A DNA stretch of 17,928 bases, taken from Candidatus Uhrbacteria bacterium. GTDB taxonomy: Bacteria; Patescibacteriota; Patescibacteriia; 2-12-FULL-60-25. The notes under the pieces were generated by a model that saw nothing but the letters and a program-made list of their open reading frames with translations, was not told the origin of the DNA and made no database searches. Shown here piece by piece: positions 1 to 6,582 of this stretch. The position numbers were made by a program, and so were the translations under genes. Numbering within the stretch: the first letter of the stretch is position 1; each line of letters starts with the position of its first letter. The stretch spans positions 1 to 17,928 of the forward strand of contig JAHFIO010000006.1 in NCBI GenBank assembly GCA_023246325.1, written 5' to 3'.

Positions 1-864
1 GTAGCAAAACATGCCTGCGGTTCTTTAACAGATGATATATTTGAACAGTGGCGTGATTCTGAAAGTCCTATGCTTGTTGCTATGACATGCTGTCATGGAA
101 AAGCCAAAAATGATCCTGCTCGTTATGGTTTTACACAACAAGAATGGAAAAAATTAGCTGAAGAATCTGATTTCACAAATACGGAAATACCTGATAGTCC
201 AGGTAAAGCAAGAGATCACGCCATTGCAACACGTGAAAAGGGAAATGCAGCCATGAAAAAACTTGATATGGCACGCGTGGAATATTTACGTCGCCATGGA
301 TTTCGTGCAACGCTATCTACAACTGATAAATTCCCTAAGGGGGATGTTATTATCGCATTTCGTTTACCAAAAAACTTTATGTCGACGCTTCGTATTTTGC
401 AAGATATGGAAAAAAATGATCCATGGAAATTTGAAAAATGTATTCGCCAATGTGATATATTGGCAGCAGGCGGAGAGGTTAAAAAAATGGATATAGATTT
501 TGGGGCAGGATGGACATGTGAAGATTATGCAGAGTTAACTCGTCGATTTGTATCACCAGTTTTAGAAGAATTCATTCCAACACATCTTGAAGAAGAGAAA
601 AAAGTAGATCCTCATGCTGGAAAAGAAAATAAAGAAGCAAAAGCAAAAATGAAAAAAGTACAAAGCGCCGTATTAAAAGAATATGCAGGAAGAATAGACA
701 TGTATATAAACGCTCGAGTACATTCGTCTGGGAAAAAATTAGAACAGGGTGGTATGGGAAAAATAGTGGAAGTAATAAAAAATATAATTATGCGAAATGA
801 AAATGAAGAACCAACGCGAATACGTGAACAGGTTGATGCAGTCATGACGGAACTAGGATACTAA
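1..864 (+). CDS. SAM-dependent methyltransferase-like protein, C-terminal part (5' truncated)
   Basis: The frame is open from base 1, so the gene starts before the window and the internal ATG at 70 is probably not the true start. The first visible residues read KHACGSLTDD, followed by LVAMTCCHGK near residue 30. The HACG-x-LTD motif and the Cys-Cys-His motif recall class I methyltransferases of the Methyltransf_32/TRM13-like type, where they lie at the end of the Rossmann fold. The SAM-binding part would lie upstream and is not visible. The C-terminal 100 residues are Lys/Glu-rich and probably helical. The stop is one base before the ATG of the CCA-adding enzyme gene, so the two are probably cotranscribed, which would fit an RNA-modification role. 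The substrate is unknown. The family call is from recognised motifs only and is moderately sure. Confidence 0.55.
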   Translation, partial: VAKHACGSLTDDIFEQWRDSESPMLVAMTCCHGKAKNDPARYGFTQQEWKKLAEESDFTNTEIPDSPGKARDHAIATREKGNAAMKKLDMARVEYLRRHGFRATLSTTDKFPKGDVIIAFRLPKNFMSTLRILQDMEKNDPWKFEKCIRQCDILAAGGEVKKMDIDFGAGWTCEDYAELTRRFVSPVLEEFIPTHLEEEKKVDPHAGKENKEAKAKMKKVQSAVLKEYAGRIDMYINARVHSSGKKLEQGGMGKIVEVIKNIIMRNENEEPTRIREQVDAVMTELGY

Positions 865-865
865 T

Positions 866-2377
866 ATGAAATCTATGGAAACATCATTTGAAGGAATAAA
901 TCCGTTTGCTCCGCATGAAACATCTACTTATATTCATGAATATGAGAAAACAGAATCAACTGATATTACGAATCCTGCCGTACAGCGAGAACTTTTTTTT
1001 ACACAAGATCCTCGAATACTTGAGGCGGTAAGTGAACTCGCGACGAAAATAAAATCTTGCCCGTCAGAATTAGAATACGAACATAACTCTCCGAGAGCTT
1101 TAATTGTCGGCGGTTTTGCACGTGACGCATTAATGGGGAAACATCCAAAAGATGCAGATATAGAGGTATATGGCATATCGCCAAATCGATTAGAGTCTTT
1201 TCTTGATCAATTGTATGGCGATCGCGTGAATAAAGTGGGGCGTGCTTTTGGAATTTTTAAAGTGGCGATCGCGGAAGGTGTAGATTTAGATATTTCTATT
1301 CCAAGACGAGAGTCTAAAACGGGGCCAAGACATACGGATTTTGATGTGCAGGGTGATCCATCAATGACCGTGAAAGAGGCGGCGCGTAGACGCGATTTCA
1401 CCTTTAATGCTTTAGCTGTAGATCCTATGACGGGTGAATATATCGATGAGTTTGGTGGAATCGAAGATATTAAAATTCATACATTACGGATTACGGATGC
1501 AGAACGTTTTCAGGATGATGCTTTGCGTGTTTTAAGAGGTGTTCAATTTACCGCACGGATGCATTTGCAAGTTGATACAGATACGTTTTTGCTTATGAGC
1601 GAAATGGTTGAAAGAGGTGATTTGGATATTTTACATCAAGTTGAAAACCAAGGACGTATTACAGAAGAATGGAAAAAACTTTTATTGAAGTCCGATTCTC
1701 CTTCGGCAGGATTTAACCTCGCGACTCGATTAGGAATTTTAGAAAAATATTATCCTGAATTACATGCTGGAAATGTTGATATGCAGAAGGGCGCAGGATT
1801 TGACGTGATGATGCAGGATGTAGATAGAGCCGCAAAAATAATTCAATCTCGTGAACAGGTTTTTACAGAAAATGAACAACAGCAGATCATATGTGCGGCA
1901 TTGTTTGCGCATGCACCAGATCCTGAAAAAATAGCAAAGAAATTTTTCTCAAGAACAATTTTTTCTACGAAAGATGTAGTACCACAAGTTCAGAAAATAT
2001 TAAAAATGCGTGAAGAGCCGGAAAAGATTGTATATGCCATAGAAAATGAGGAGATAACAGAAAAACAAGCATCGAATGAAATTCGAAAATTAGTAAAAAA
2101 ACTTTTTCCTATTAGTCCGGAAGTTTTGCTTGCCGTTCAAGTATCTACTTCACGTGTATCCGCTAAAGAGCTATTTAAAAAATATCTTTCTCTGCATCCT
2201 GAATGGCGAAAACATAAGGATTTTCTTATTACAGGAGAGGAATTAATCGGTATGGGTGTTCAAGCGGGGAAAGAAATGGGAATTTTATTAAAAAAAATAG
2301 AAGACGCTCGTGATAGAGGTGAAGTTGAAACGCGTGAAGAAGCGTTAAACCTATTTACTTCACTTCGCTCTCTTTAA
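866..2377 (+). CDS. CCA-adding enzyme / poly(A) polymerase family tRNA nucleotidyltransferase
   Basis: Predicted 503-residue class II nucleotidyltransferase, which adds or repairs the 3' CCA of tRNA in the cytoplasm or, less likely, adds poly(A). The N-terminal head has GGFARD (82-87), the metal-binding DAD (96-98, in KDADIEVYG), a third carboxylate in VDLDISIPRRES (139-141), RRRDFTFNALA (173-183) and RVLRGVQFTAR (220-230), all in family order. The C-terminal ITGEELIGMGVQAGKEMG stretch is also typical of the family. About 60 residues precede the usual start of the head domain. The middle region sits where many relatives carry an HD phosphohydrolase domain, but the HD signature is not kept: AALFAHAPDPEKI stands where AALLHD-type sequence is expected. 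The start could also be the ATG at 875. Its 3' end overlaps the convergent gene by 23 bases. Both tRNA genes in this window already encode CCA, so its role here may be mainly repair. Confidence 0.9.
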   Translation: MKSMETSFEGINPFAPHETSTYIHEYEKTESTDITNPAVQRELFFTQDPRILEAVSELATKIKSCPSELEYEHNSPRALIVGGFARDALMGKHPKDADIEVYGISPNRLESFLDQLYGDRVNKVGRAFGIFKVAIAEGVDLDISIPRRESKTGPRHTDFDVQGDPSMTVKEAARRRDFTFNALAVDPMTGEYIDEFGGIEDIKIHTLRITDAERFQDDALRVLRGVQFTARMHLQVDTDTFLLMSEMVERGDLDILHQVENQGRITEEWKKLLLKSDSPSAGFNLATRLGILEKYYPELHAGNVDMQKGAGFDVMMQDVDRAAKIIQSREQVFTENEQQQIICAALFAHAPDPEKIAKKFFSRTIFSTKDVVPQVQKILKMREEPEKIVYAIENEEITEKQASNEIRKLVKKLFPISPEVLLAVQVSTSRVSAKELFKKYLSLHPEWRKHKDFLITGEELIGMGVQAGKEMGILLKKIEDARDRGEVETREEALNLFTSLRSL

Positions 2378-3626
2378 GTTTTTCTGATATAAGTTTAAAT
2401 TTTTTCCCCATTCTTTTTCCTATTTCACCCGTTGCTTTAGACTCCACTTTTTCTAGTATAAATTTCATTTCTTCCTCAGTTATAGTTGTTTGAATTACAA
2501 GTTCTAATAGTTTAGTTCGTAATACATCTGTATCATATGAAGCCATTATTTTTGCCTTACATTCTTTTAAAAATCTGTCACGCAAAACGTCAAAGTTCTC
2601 GTTGATCAGTTCAGATTTTTTTCTTAAAGTTGTTAAAAATACTTTTACCTTTTCTTCATCTAAACCTGCACTAGATTTTATTTCAGCGTATACCTGCTCT
2701 AAGTTTAAAATGATGGGTGTATTTGCTTCAGCTATTTTTTTTGATTCTAGTAATTTAAGAAAATTACTAATATCTGGGTTCCCTCCTTTTTTCCATGATC
2801 CTAATGTATCAGTTAGACTTGCAATCAAGGCAATGCCTCTATCTTCAGGAGATAATGAATCGAAATATTTTCTATAGGTTGCAACACTAACTTTTTCAAA
2901 TTGATAAGCTACTTCATGTCGTTCAATTGCATCTAAAAAAGCTGGTGAAACACCACTGGGGACTCCGTTTTGTTCAAATCTTATTAATGTTTTTTTACCA
3001 TCTTCCCCATGTGATGAAGCAACTGTTCTTCGATTAAACTTTGGCATGTCAATTCCCTGATGATAATACCCAAAGCCTTTTATACCCCTTTCTACCAATA
3101 AAGCATGTAATAAAACAGGATTAGTACGCGCATCTTCTGGTATCTGTTGTTCTTCATACCACTGGTCTAATGTTCCTTCCCATCTTTCCCCCTTCTTTTC
3201 TCCATCTTTAGGTAAAGTATCAAAAGCTAAATCAGGTGCTTTGTCAATATCATGTAAAAAAACATATTTACGAAGAGCCTCATGATGTTTTATAGCAATT
3301 TCTTGCATATATTTTTTGTCTTCATCTGGTATCCCATCTGGAAATACACCATTTTCTATATCATCCAGCGCATGCAAAATGGCTTCGAAATGTGTATCCA
3401 TGAGCATCCCTTCATTATGATGATCACCAAATTGAGGAACATTAAACGAACGTCCAATTTCTCTTCTTAATAACATTTGTTCAGGTAATGGAAAAAGATC
3501 TTTTACCATTTCAATTAATCGCTTACGGCGCTCTTTTTGAGATTCTAATTCGTCTGCCGCTCTATCCATGGAGCTTTTCCATCCTACTTTTACTGCATCG
3601 CTTTTTTTTGGTTGTTCAATAGACAT
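2355..3626 (-). CDS. Predicted HD-domain-like protein of unknown function
   Basis: A soluble, charged protein of about 423 residues with no signal peptide or membrane segment. It shows a spaced His/Asp pattern like that of metal-dependent HD phosphohydrolases. Counting from an in-frame TTG two codons further upstream, the pattern is H81 and H87, HHEALRKYVFLHDIDKAPD with the HD pair at 127-128, histidines at 191, 208 and 239, and D275 in SLTDTLGS. I do not recognise a specific family and the substrate is unknown. The ATG at 3626 is preferred over that TTG. No Shine-Dalgarno sequence is visible, and a possible promoter ends almost at the start codon, so translation may be leaderless. The last codons overlap the convergent CCA-enzyme gene. 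It contains no GCAGGAT copy although it lies in a window full of them. Confidence 0.6.
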   Translation of the reverse strand: MSIEQPKKSDAVKVGWKSSMDRAADELESQKERRKRLIEMVKDLFPLPEQMLLRREIGRSFNVPQFGDHHNEGMLMDTHFEAILHALDDIENGVFPDGIPDEDKKYMQEIAIKHHEALRKYVFLHDIDKAPDLAFDTLPKDGEKKGERWEGTLDQWYEEQQIPEDARTNPVLLHALLVERGIKGFGYYHQGIDMPKFNRRTVASSHGEDGKKTLIRFEQNGVPSGVSPAFLDAIERHEVAYQFEKVSVATYRKYFDSLSPEDRGIALIASLTDTLGSWKKGGNPDISNFLKLLESKKIAEANTPIILNLEQVYAEIKSSAGLDEEKVKVFLTTLRKKSELINENFDVLRDRFLKECKAKIMASYDTDVLRTKLLELVIQTTITEEEMKFILEKVESKATGEIGKRMGKKFKLISEKLKESEVK

Positions 3627-3631
3627 ATGCA

Positions 3632-3660
3632 AATATAGTACATACCTTTCTTATATGAGG
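3632..3660 (-). promoter_or_regulatory. Possible promoter of the HD-like gene
   Basis: On the - strand TTGCCT is followed after 17 bases by TACTAT, a four-of-six match to each sigma70 hexamer. The predicted transcription start would fall at or next to the ATG, which fits the absence of a ribosome binding site. Weak evidence in AT-rich DNA. Confidence 0.3.
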
Positions 3661-3680
3661 CAAATTTTTTCTATTCGAAA

Positions 3681-3720
3681 TAGCTTTTTTATTTAAACTA
3701 TGGATGAAAGAAAAAAGCTA
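3681..3720. repeat. Inverted repeat at the 3' end of the cation antiporter gene
   Basis: TAGCTTTTTT (3681-3690) is the exact reverse complement of AAAAAAGCTA (3711-3720), with 20 bases between. The stop codon of the antiporter gene lies inside the loop. On the transcribed strand the stem is followed by A-rich rather than U-rich sequence, so it does not look like a normal intrinsic terminator. It may be a weak 3'-end structure or chance in AT-rich sequence. Confidence 0.3.
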
Positions 3721-4744
3721 TGGCCATAATTGCATATGCCATAAGCAATTGGACGCCTTCTAGCCAATTGCATTCTCCATCACCAACCACGACATTTAAG
3801 ATGAGTATTGATAATACAATTGAAATCAATTCAAATGTATTAAAAATTAAGCTCATATGAATTGGAAAAAATAAACTTATTAATACAAGTAATGGAGCGA
3901 CAAACATGGCGATTTGCGTTGTAGATCCAATAGAAATTTGCAAACTTAAATCCATTCTATTTTTTAATGCCATAACAATCGCAGATGAATGTTCAGCTGC
4001 GTTTCCAATAATAGCTACAAAAACCACACCAATAAATAATTCCGTCCAACCAAATGTTGTTACGAGAGGTTCAATTGATCCTACTAAAATTTCTGACATC
4101 CATGCAACGGCAAGTGTAGCTAAAATTAATATAGCGGCACTTTTTTTCTTACTCCACTTTGATTCAAATTTTCCAACTTCTTCTGTGTATAGATGTTTAT
4201 GTGTATGCAGGATAAAAAATAATCCTGATGCATATACAATCATCATACAAATAGAAACAACTATACTTAATTCATCAACAATGGCACCTGTTGCTGCTGG
4301 TGATGTTAACATAAAAATAGCTGGCATTATTAATGCAATTGCCGCGAGTAATAAAGTTGAGCTGGCTACTAAAATCCCTGTTTTATTAAATTCCTGTTTT
4401 TTATATTTCAAACCTCCTGCAAACATGGCCATGCCTGTGACGAGCAATAAATTTCCAATGATAGACCCAGTAATAGATGCTTTCACAACTTCAACTAATC
4501 CTGCCTTGAGGGCAAAAATACCGATGAGCAATTCTGTTGCATTGCCGAATGTACCGTTTAAAAGACCTCCAAGTGCTGGGCCTGTGTATACCGTTATTTC
4601 CTCGGTCGCTTCACCAACGTATTTTGCTAGTGGAATTATAGCGAGTGCTGACATGAAAAATATATATATTTCAGAAATATGCACAAAATGAGCGATGATA
4701 GTCATTGGCACGAAAATCAATAATACAAAAAAAAGTTTATTCAT
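3698..4744 (-). CDS. Ca2+/H+ antiporter, CaCA (Cax/ChaA-type) family
   Basis: A membrane protein of 348 residues, mostly hydrophobic helices, predicted to exchange Ca2+ or another cation for protons across the cytoplasmic membrane. The two family-defining alpha repeats are visible: GNATELLIGIFAL at 67-79, within a conserved GPALGGLLNGTFGNATE stretch, and GNAAEHSSAIVMA at 247-259. Each has the Gly-Asn...Glu core that binds the cation. A short charged loop around 183-202, including HTHKH just before it, separates the two halves, as is usual for Cax proteins. The frame stays open upstream to 4855, but the extension would cross a terminator and read hydrophilic sequence. The ATG at 4744 begins with the first membrane helix and fits the family. 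No Shine-Dalgarno sequence is visible. A GCAGGAT copy lies 22 bases upstream. Confidence 0.88.
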   Translation of the reverse strand: MNKLFFVLLIFVPMTIIAHFVHISEIYIFFMSALAIIPLAKYVGEATEEITVYTGPALGGLLNGTFGNATELLIGIFALKAGLVEVVKASITGSIIGNLLLVTGMAMFAGGLKYKKQEFNKTGILVASSTLLLAAIALIMPAIFMLTSPAATGAIVDELSIVVSICMMIVYASGLFFILHTHKHLYTEEVGKFESKWSKKKSAAILILATLAVAWMSEILVGSIEPLVTTFGWTELFIGVVFVAIIGNAAEHSSAIVMALKNRMDLSLQISIGSTTQIAMFVAPLLVLISLFFPIHMSLIFNTFELISIVLSILILNVVVGDGECNWLEGVQLLMAYAIMAIAFFFHP

Positions 4745-4793
4745 ATTCGAGCAGTTTACGTCATCTGCAGGATGAGGTCGAATATTTTTCGTA

Positions 4794-4818
4794 TAAAAAA
4801 AGTGAAGATTTACTTCAC
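4794..4818 (-). terminator. Intrinsic terminator of the small secreted-protein gene
   Basis: On the - strand GTGAAG (4813-4818) pairs with CTTCAC (4802-4807) around a five-base loop and is followed by seven T (4795-4801). The left arm is the last two sense codons of the upstream gene, and the stop codon lies in the loop. It should separate this gene from the antiporter gene downstream. Confidence 0.8.
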
Positions 4819-5127
4819 TCGAATAGTGCCGCCTTTGAAGAAAGCACCTGTACACACATATACAACGGTCGGTTTGCCTGCTGGGTTTGTAGCTTGCACG
4901 GTAAATTGTGCCGCATCACTGCTATCACAACCCTGAAAACCAACTGCAAACCAAGATTTATCGATAACTTTGATATTGCTATAGCCTTGGGCTTCCATTG
5001 AACGGATAGCGACGTCATTGTCTACGATGATACCCCTACTCATCTCAGCGATGACAAAAAGCGCCATAAGGGAGTAGGCAATGAGTTGAAAAATGCAACC
5101 AGAATCGTAATTTCCGTGTCGACTCAT
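4810..5127 (-). CDS. Small membrane-anchored or secreted protein of unknown function
   Basis: A protein of 105 residues. A short polar N-terminus (MSRHGNYDSG) is followed by one hydrophobic segment, CIFQLIAYSLMALFVIAEM, at about 11-29. This is either a signal anchor or an uncleaved signal peptide. The rest is a compact polar domain with two cysteines that could form an extracytoplasmic disulphide (VGFQGCDSSDAAQF and VVYVCTGAFF) and the stretch TNPAGKPTVVYVC. I have an unverified impression of similar short domains in Patescibacteria, but I know no function. Expression signals are unusually good: a near-consensus promoter, an AGGAGGT ribosome binding site 7 bases before the ATG, and a terminator at the stop codon. 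It is therefore likely to be a well-expressed single-gene transcript, divergent from the DUF2975 gene. Confidence 0.75.
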   Translation of the reverse strand: MSRHGNYDSGCIFQLIAYSLMALFVIAEMSRGIIVDNDVAIRSMEAQGYSNIKVIDKSWFAVGFQGCDSSDAAQFTVQATNPAGKPTVVYVCTGAFFKGGTIRVK

Positions 5128-5139
5128 GTGAACGACCTC

Positions 5140-5146
5140 CTGTGAA
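5140..5146 (-). promoter_or_regulatory. Strong Shine-Dalgarno sequence of the small secreted-protein gene
   Basis: AGGAGGT on the - strand, ending seven or so bases before the ATG at 5127, fixes that start. The following TTCAC before the ATG is shared with two of the lipoprotein genes further right. Confidence 0.7.
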
Positions 5147-5164
5147 TGTGCGGAACCTTTTTAG

Positions 5165-5193
5165 GTTATACATATATTTATGAAATATGTCAA
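5165..5193 (-). promoter_or_regulatory. Near-consensus sigma70 promoter of the small secreted-protein gene
   Basis: On the - strand a perfect TTGACA (5188-5193) is followed by a 17-base spacer and TATAAC (5165-5170), a five-of-six match. Transcription should start near 5158, giving a leader of about 30 bases that contains the strong ribosome binding site. Confidence 0.8.
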
Positions 5194-5210
5194 ATCTAGG
5201 TTATAAAAAT

Positions 5211-5239
5211 AACGATAAATATATATTGACAAACGATAA
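5211..5239. promoter_or_regulatory. Direct repeat in the divergent promoter region, possible operator
   Basis: AACGATAA occurs at 5211-5218 and again at 5232-5239. The copies are 21 bases apart, which is two helical turns. They flank a perfect TTGACA at 5226-5231 on the + strand, just before the DUF2975-HTH pair. This is the arrangement expected of tandem operator sites for a small dimeric regulator such as the HTH protein encoded here. That link is an inference. A second repeat, AGGTTATA, occurs at 5163 and 5198. Confidence 0.35.
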
Positions 5240-5255
5240 GCACTGGAACTAAGCT

Positions 5256-5765
5256 ATGAGTATGAAAAATGTAAAAACAGTATATATGAAGCGAGGTTTC
5301 ACGATATTTCTTCAGGTAGTTGTTGTGCTTATAGGTATTGGTGCTTTGGTTCTCCTACTTTGGGAGCCTCAAATCGAGGGCAGAAATGCACATGCTAAGT
5401 TCTTTGAAGTATATTTCAACGATTCTTTTCTGGTGCTTGTTTATGCAGGGGCTATTCCTTTTTTTATTGCGCTTTATCAGGCGATCAAGATATTGAGTTA
5501 TGTCAGACAAAATAAAGTATTTTCATCAGAAGTCGTGAAGGCTTTACGAACTATACAATATTGTGCACTCGCTATTATTGGTTTTGTTGCTATAGAAGAA
5601 ATCATTATTATGCTGAACCATGGTAATGATGATCCTGCGGGTGGGGTATTTGTTGGCATACTTATCACTTTCGGTTCGATTGTGGTTGCTAGTGTGGCAA
5701 CCGTATTTGAAAGAATTTTGCAAAATGCTGTAGATATTAAGTCTGAAAACGATTTAACGGTTTAA
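5256..5765 (+). CDS. DUF2975 domain membrane protein
   Basis: A protein of 169 residues with four hydrophobic segments, at about 14-35, 53-75, 100-120 and 128-150. This fits the four-helix DUF2975 family. The cytoplasmic stretch IKILSYVRQNKVFSSEVVKALRTI between helices 2 and 3 is the most typical part of the family. The biochemical role of DUF2975 is not known. Genes of this family are very often followed by a YozG-like HTH regulator, and that is the case here, nine bases downstream. No clear ribosome binding site precedes the ATG at 5256. In-frame ATGs at 5262 and 5289 are alternatives, the last giving MKRGFTIFLQ as N-terminus. Only one GCAGGAT copy falls in this gene pair, which may mean later acquisition. 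Confidence 0.8.
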   Translation: MSMKNVKTVYMKRGFTIFLQVVVVLIGIGALVLLLWEPQIEGRNAHAKFFEVYFNDSFLVLVYAGAIPFFIALYQAIKILSYVRQNKVFSSEVVKALRTIQYCALAIIGFVAIEEIIIMLNHGNDDPAGGVFVGILITFGSIVVASVATVFERILQNAVDIKSENDLTV

Positions 5766-5774
5766 GAAATTAAT

Positions 5775-5978
5775 ATGGCCATTATAATACATATTGATGT
5801 GATGCTCGCAAAGAGAAAGATGAGTGTTACCGAATTGACAGAGAAGGTTGGAATAACGGCGGCTAATATTTCCATATTGAAAAATGGAAAAGCTAAAGCA
5901 ATTCGTCTCTCAACTTTGGATGCAATTTGCAAAGCCTTGGAATGTCAGCCTGGAGATATATTGGAATATAAAAATTAA
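5775..5978 (+). CDS. YozG-like helix-turn-helix transcriptional regulator (Xre/Cro type)
   Basis: A protein of 67 residues made almost entirely of a helix-turn-helix domain. MLAKRKMSVTELTEKVGITAANISILKNGKAKAIRLSTLDAICKALECQPGDIL (given in part) matches the short Xre class that starts with IDVMLAKRKMS and ends in a CQPGDILEY-type motif. It should bind DNA as a dimer. The nine-base gap from the DUF2975 gene indicates an operon. By analogy with such pairs it probably regulates its own operon, and the AACGATAA repeats upstream are candidate sites. No terminator was recognised after the stop. Confidence 0.85.
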   Translation: MAIIIHIDVMLAKRKMSVTELTEKVGITAANISILKNGKAKAIRLSTLDAICKALECQPGDILEYKN

Positions 5979-6129
5979 AACAGTACAAACGATTTCAAAA
6001 AAACTTATTTTCTTTTGGTTGGAATGTATATATTTGACTGAGTACTTAGGTAGGTGACTGGTAATGGAGGCATGTTGAGAGTTTTTTTGAGAATTTGGTC
6101 GTATGCAAATTTGAGATAAGTGGATCTGG
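5979..6129. other. Intergenic stretch with no recognised feature
   Basis: About 150 bases between convergent genes. I see no good stem followed by a T tract, no RNA gene and no plausible open frame. Confidence 0.4.
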
Positions 6130-6384
6130 TTAGAAAAACATCTTTACAATCGCCACAAGAGCAATTACCGTCCAGATGATATTTAGCACTCCGGGTTGGT
6201 ATGTCTTTTTATAGAAGGAAATGGTGACTATGCCTAGAGCACCTGTCACATTTAGAAGCTGATAAGAGATGCTCGTTGGTTGGATAAAGGAGAAACTGAC
6301 AAGCGCATATGCGATAATAATCGCTATCGTTCCATACCAACCAAACAGTTCGGCAAAGTTTTTCATATGCATATATAGTATCAT
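6130..6384 (-). CDS. Small multi-pass membrane protein, CBU_0592-like family
   Basis: A protein of 84 residues with three hydrophobic segments: FGWYGTIAIIIAYALVSFSF, YQLLNVTGALGIVTISFYKK and VLNIIWTVIALVAIVKM. The G-W-x-G-T...AYALVSF, YQLLN-x-x-GALGI and LNIIW motifs match a short family of unknown function, which I recall as CBU_0592-like. The first codons contain three in-frame ATGs (6384, 6372, 6366). The last gives MKNFAELFGWYG and is equally plausible. The gene lies directly downstream of tRNA-Ser on the same strand. The tRNA terminator ends about two bases before the first ATG, and no ribosome binding site is visible, so how it is transcribed is unclear. Confidence 0.6.
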   Translation of the reverse strand: MILYMHMKNFAELFGWYGTIAIIIAYALVSFSFIQPTSISYQLLNVTGALGIVTISFYKKTYQPGVLNIIWTVIALVAIVKMFF

Positions 6385-6385
6385 A

Positions 6386-6409
6386 AAAGCGACCCGTGTG
6401 GGCCGCTTT
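6386..6409 (-). terminator. Intrinsic terminator after tRNA-Ser
   Basis: On the - strand AAAGCGGCCC pairs with GGGTCGCTTT (one G-U pair) around an ACAC loop, followed by a short T run. It begins four bases after the tRNA CCA end. Confidence 0.7.
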
Positions 6410-6413
6410 CATT

Positions 6414-6503
6414 TGGCGGAGAGGGTGAGATTCGAACTCACGTTACCCTTGCAGGCAAACCAGATTTCGAGTCTGGCGCATTCGACCACTCTGCCACCTC
6501 TCC
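6414..6503 (-). tRNA. tRNA-Ser (anticodon CGA)
   Basis: A 90-base class II tRNA. The acceptor GGAGAGG (6497-6503) pairs with CCTCTCC, followed by discriminator G and an encoded CCA. The anticodon stem CCAGA/TCTGG encloses CTCGAAA, giving anticodon CGA, which reads UCG. The T arm is GTGAG-TTCGAAT-CTCAC, and a long variable arm lies between. All parts pair, so it appears functional. Confidence 0.95.
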
Positions 6504-6513
6504 ATGCGGCAAG

Positions 6514-6540
6514 CGTATAGGTTATTGACAATTTGGTCAA
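6514..6540 (-). promoter_or_regulatory. Possible tRNA-Ser promoter overlapping a small palindrome
   Basis: On the - strand TTGACC (6535-6540) and TATACG (6514-6519) stand 15 bases apart, about ten bases before the tRNA. The same DNA holds the palindrome TTGAC-N6-GTCAA (6525-6540). On the + strand this gives a perfect TTGACA before the first lipoprotein gene, although no good -10 follows it. The spacing for tRNA-Ser is short, so this is tentative. Confidence 0.35.
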
Positions 6541-6572
6541 TTTCAAGCATAGATATCATGTACATTTCACAA

Positions 6573-6582
6573 TGAGGTTCAC
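6573..6582 (+). promoter_or_regulatory. Conserved ribosome binding box of lipoprotein gene 1
   Basis: TGAGGTTCAC ends directly before the ATG. Near-identical boxes precede the second lipoprotein gene (TGAGGTTTCC, 7045-7054) and the third (GAGGTTCAC, 7551-7559). GAGG lies five bases from the start codon in each case. The shared box decides the starts, two of which are GTG. Confidence 0.75.

Noticed and set aside
1218..1272. Two copies of GCGATCGC, the cyanobacterial HIP1 word, 47 bases apart.
   Set aside because: I noticed no others in the window, so they look like chance or local coding effects rather than a genome signature.
3671..3683. Short palindrome CTATT-CGA-AATAG as a terminator.
   Set aside because: Only five pairs of arms, AT-rich, and followed by A rather than T on the transcribed strand.
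3906..4691. A 261-codon open frame on the + strand.
   Set aside because: It lies wholly opposite the antiporter gene, its product lacks any sensible motif, and the - strand frame has clear family signatures. It is a shadow of low stop frequency on the opposite strand.
4745..4855. An upstream extension of the antiporter to 4855.
   Set aside because: It adds hydrophilic residues before the first helix and crosses the terminator of the preceding gene.
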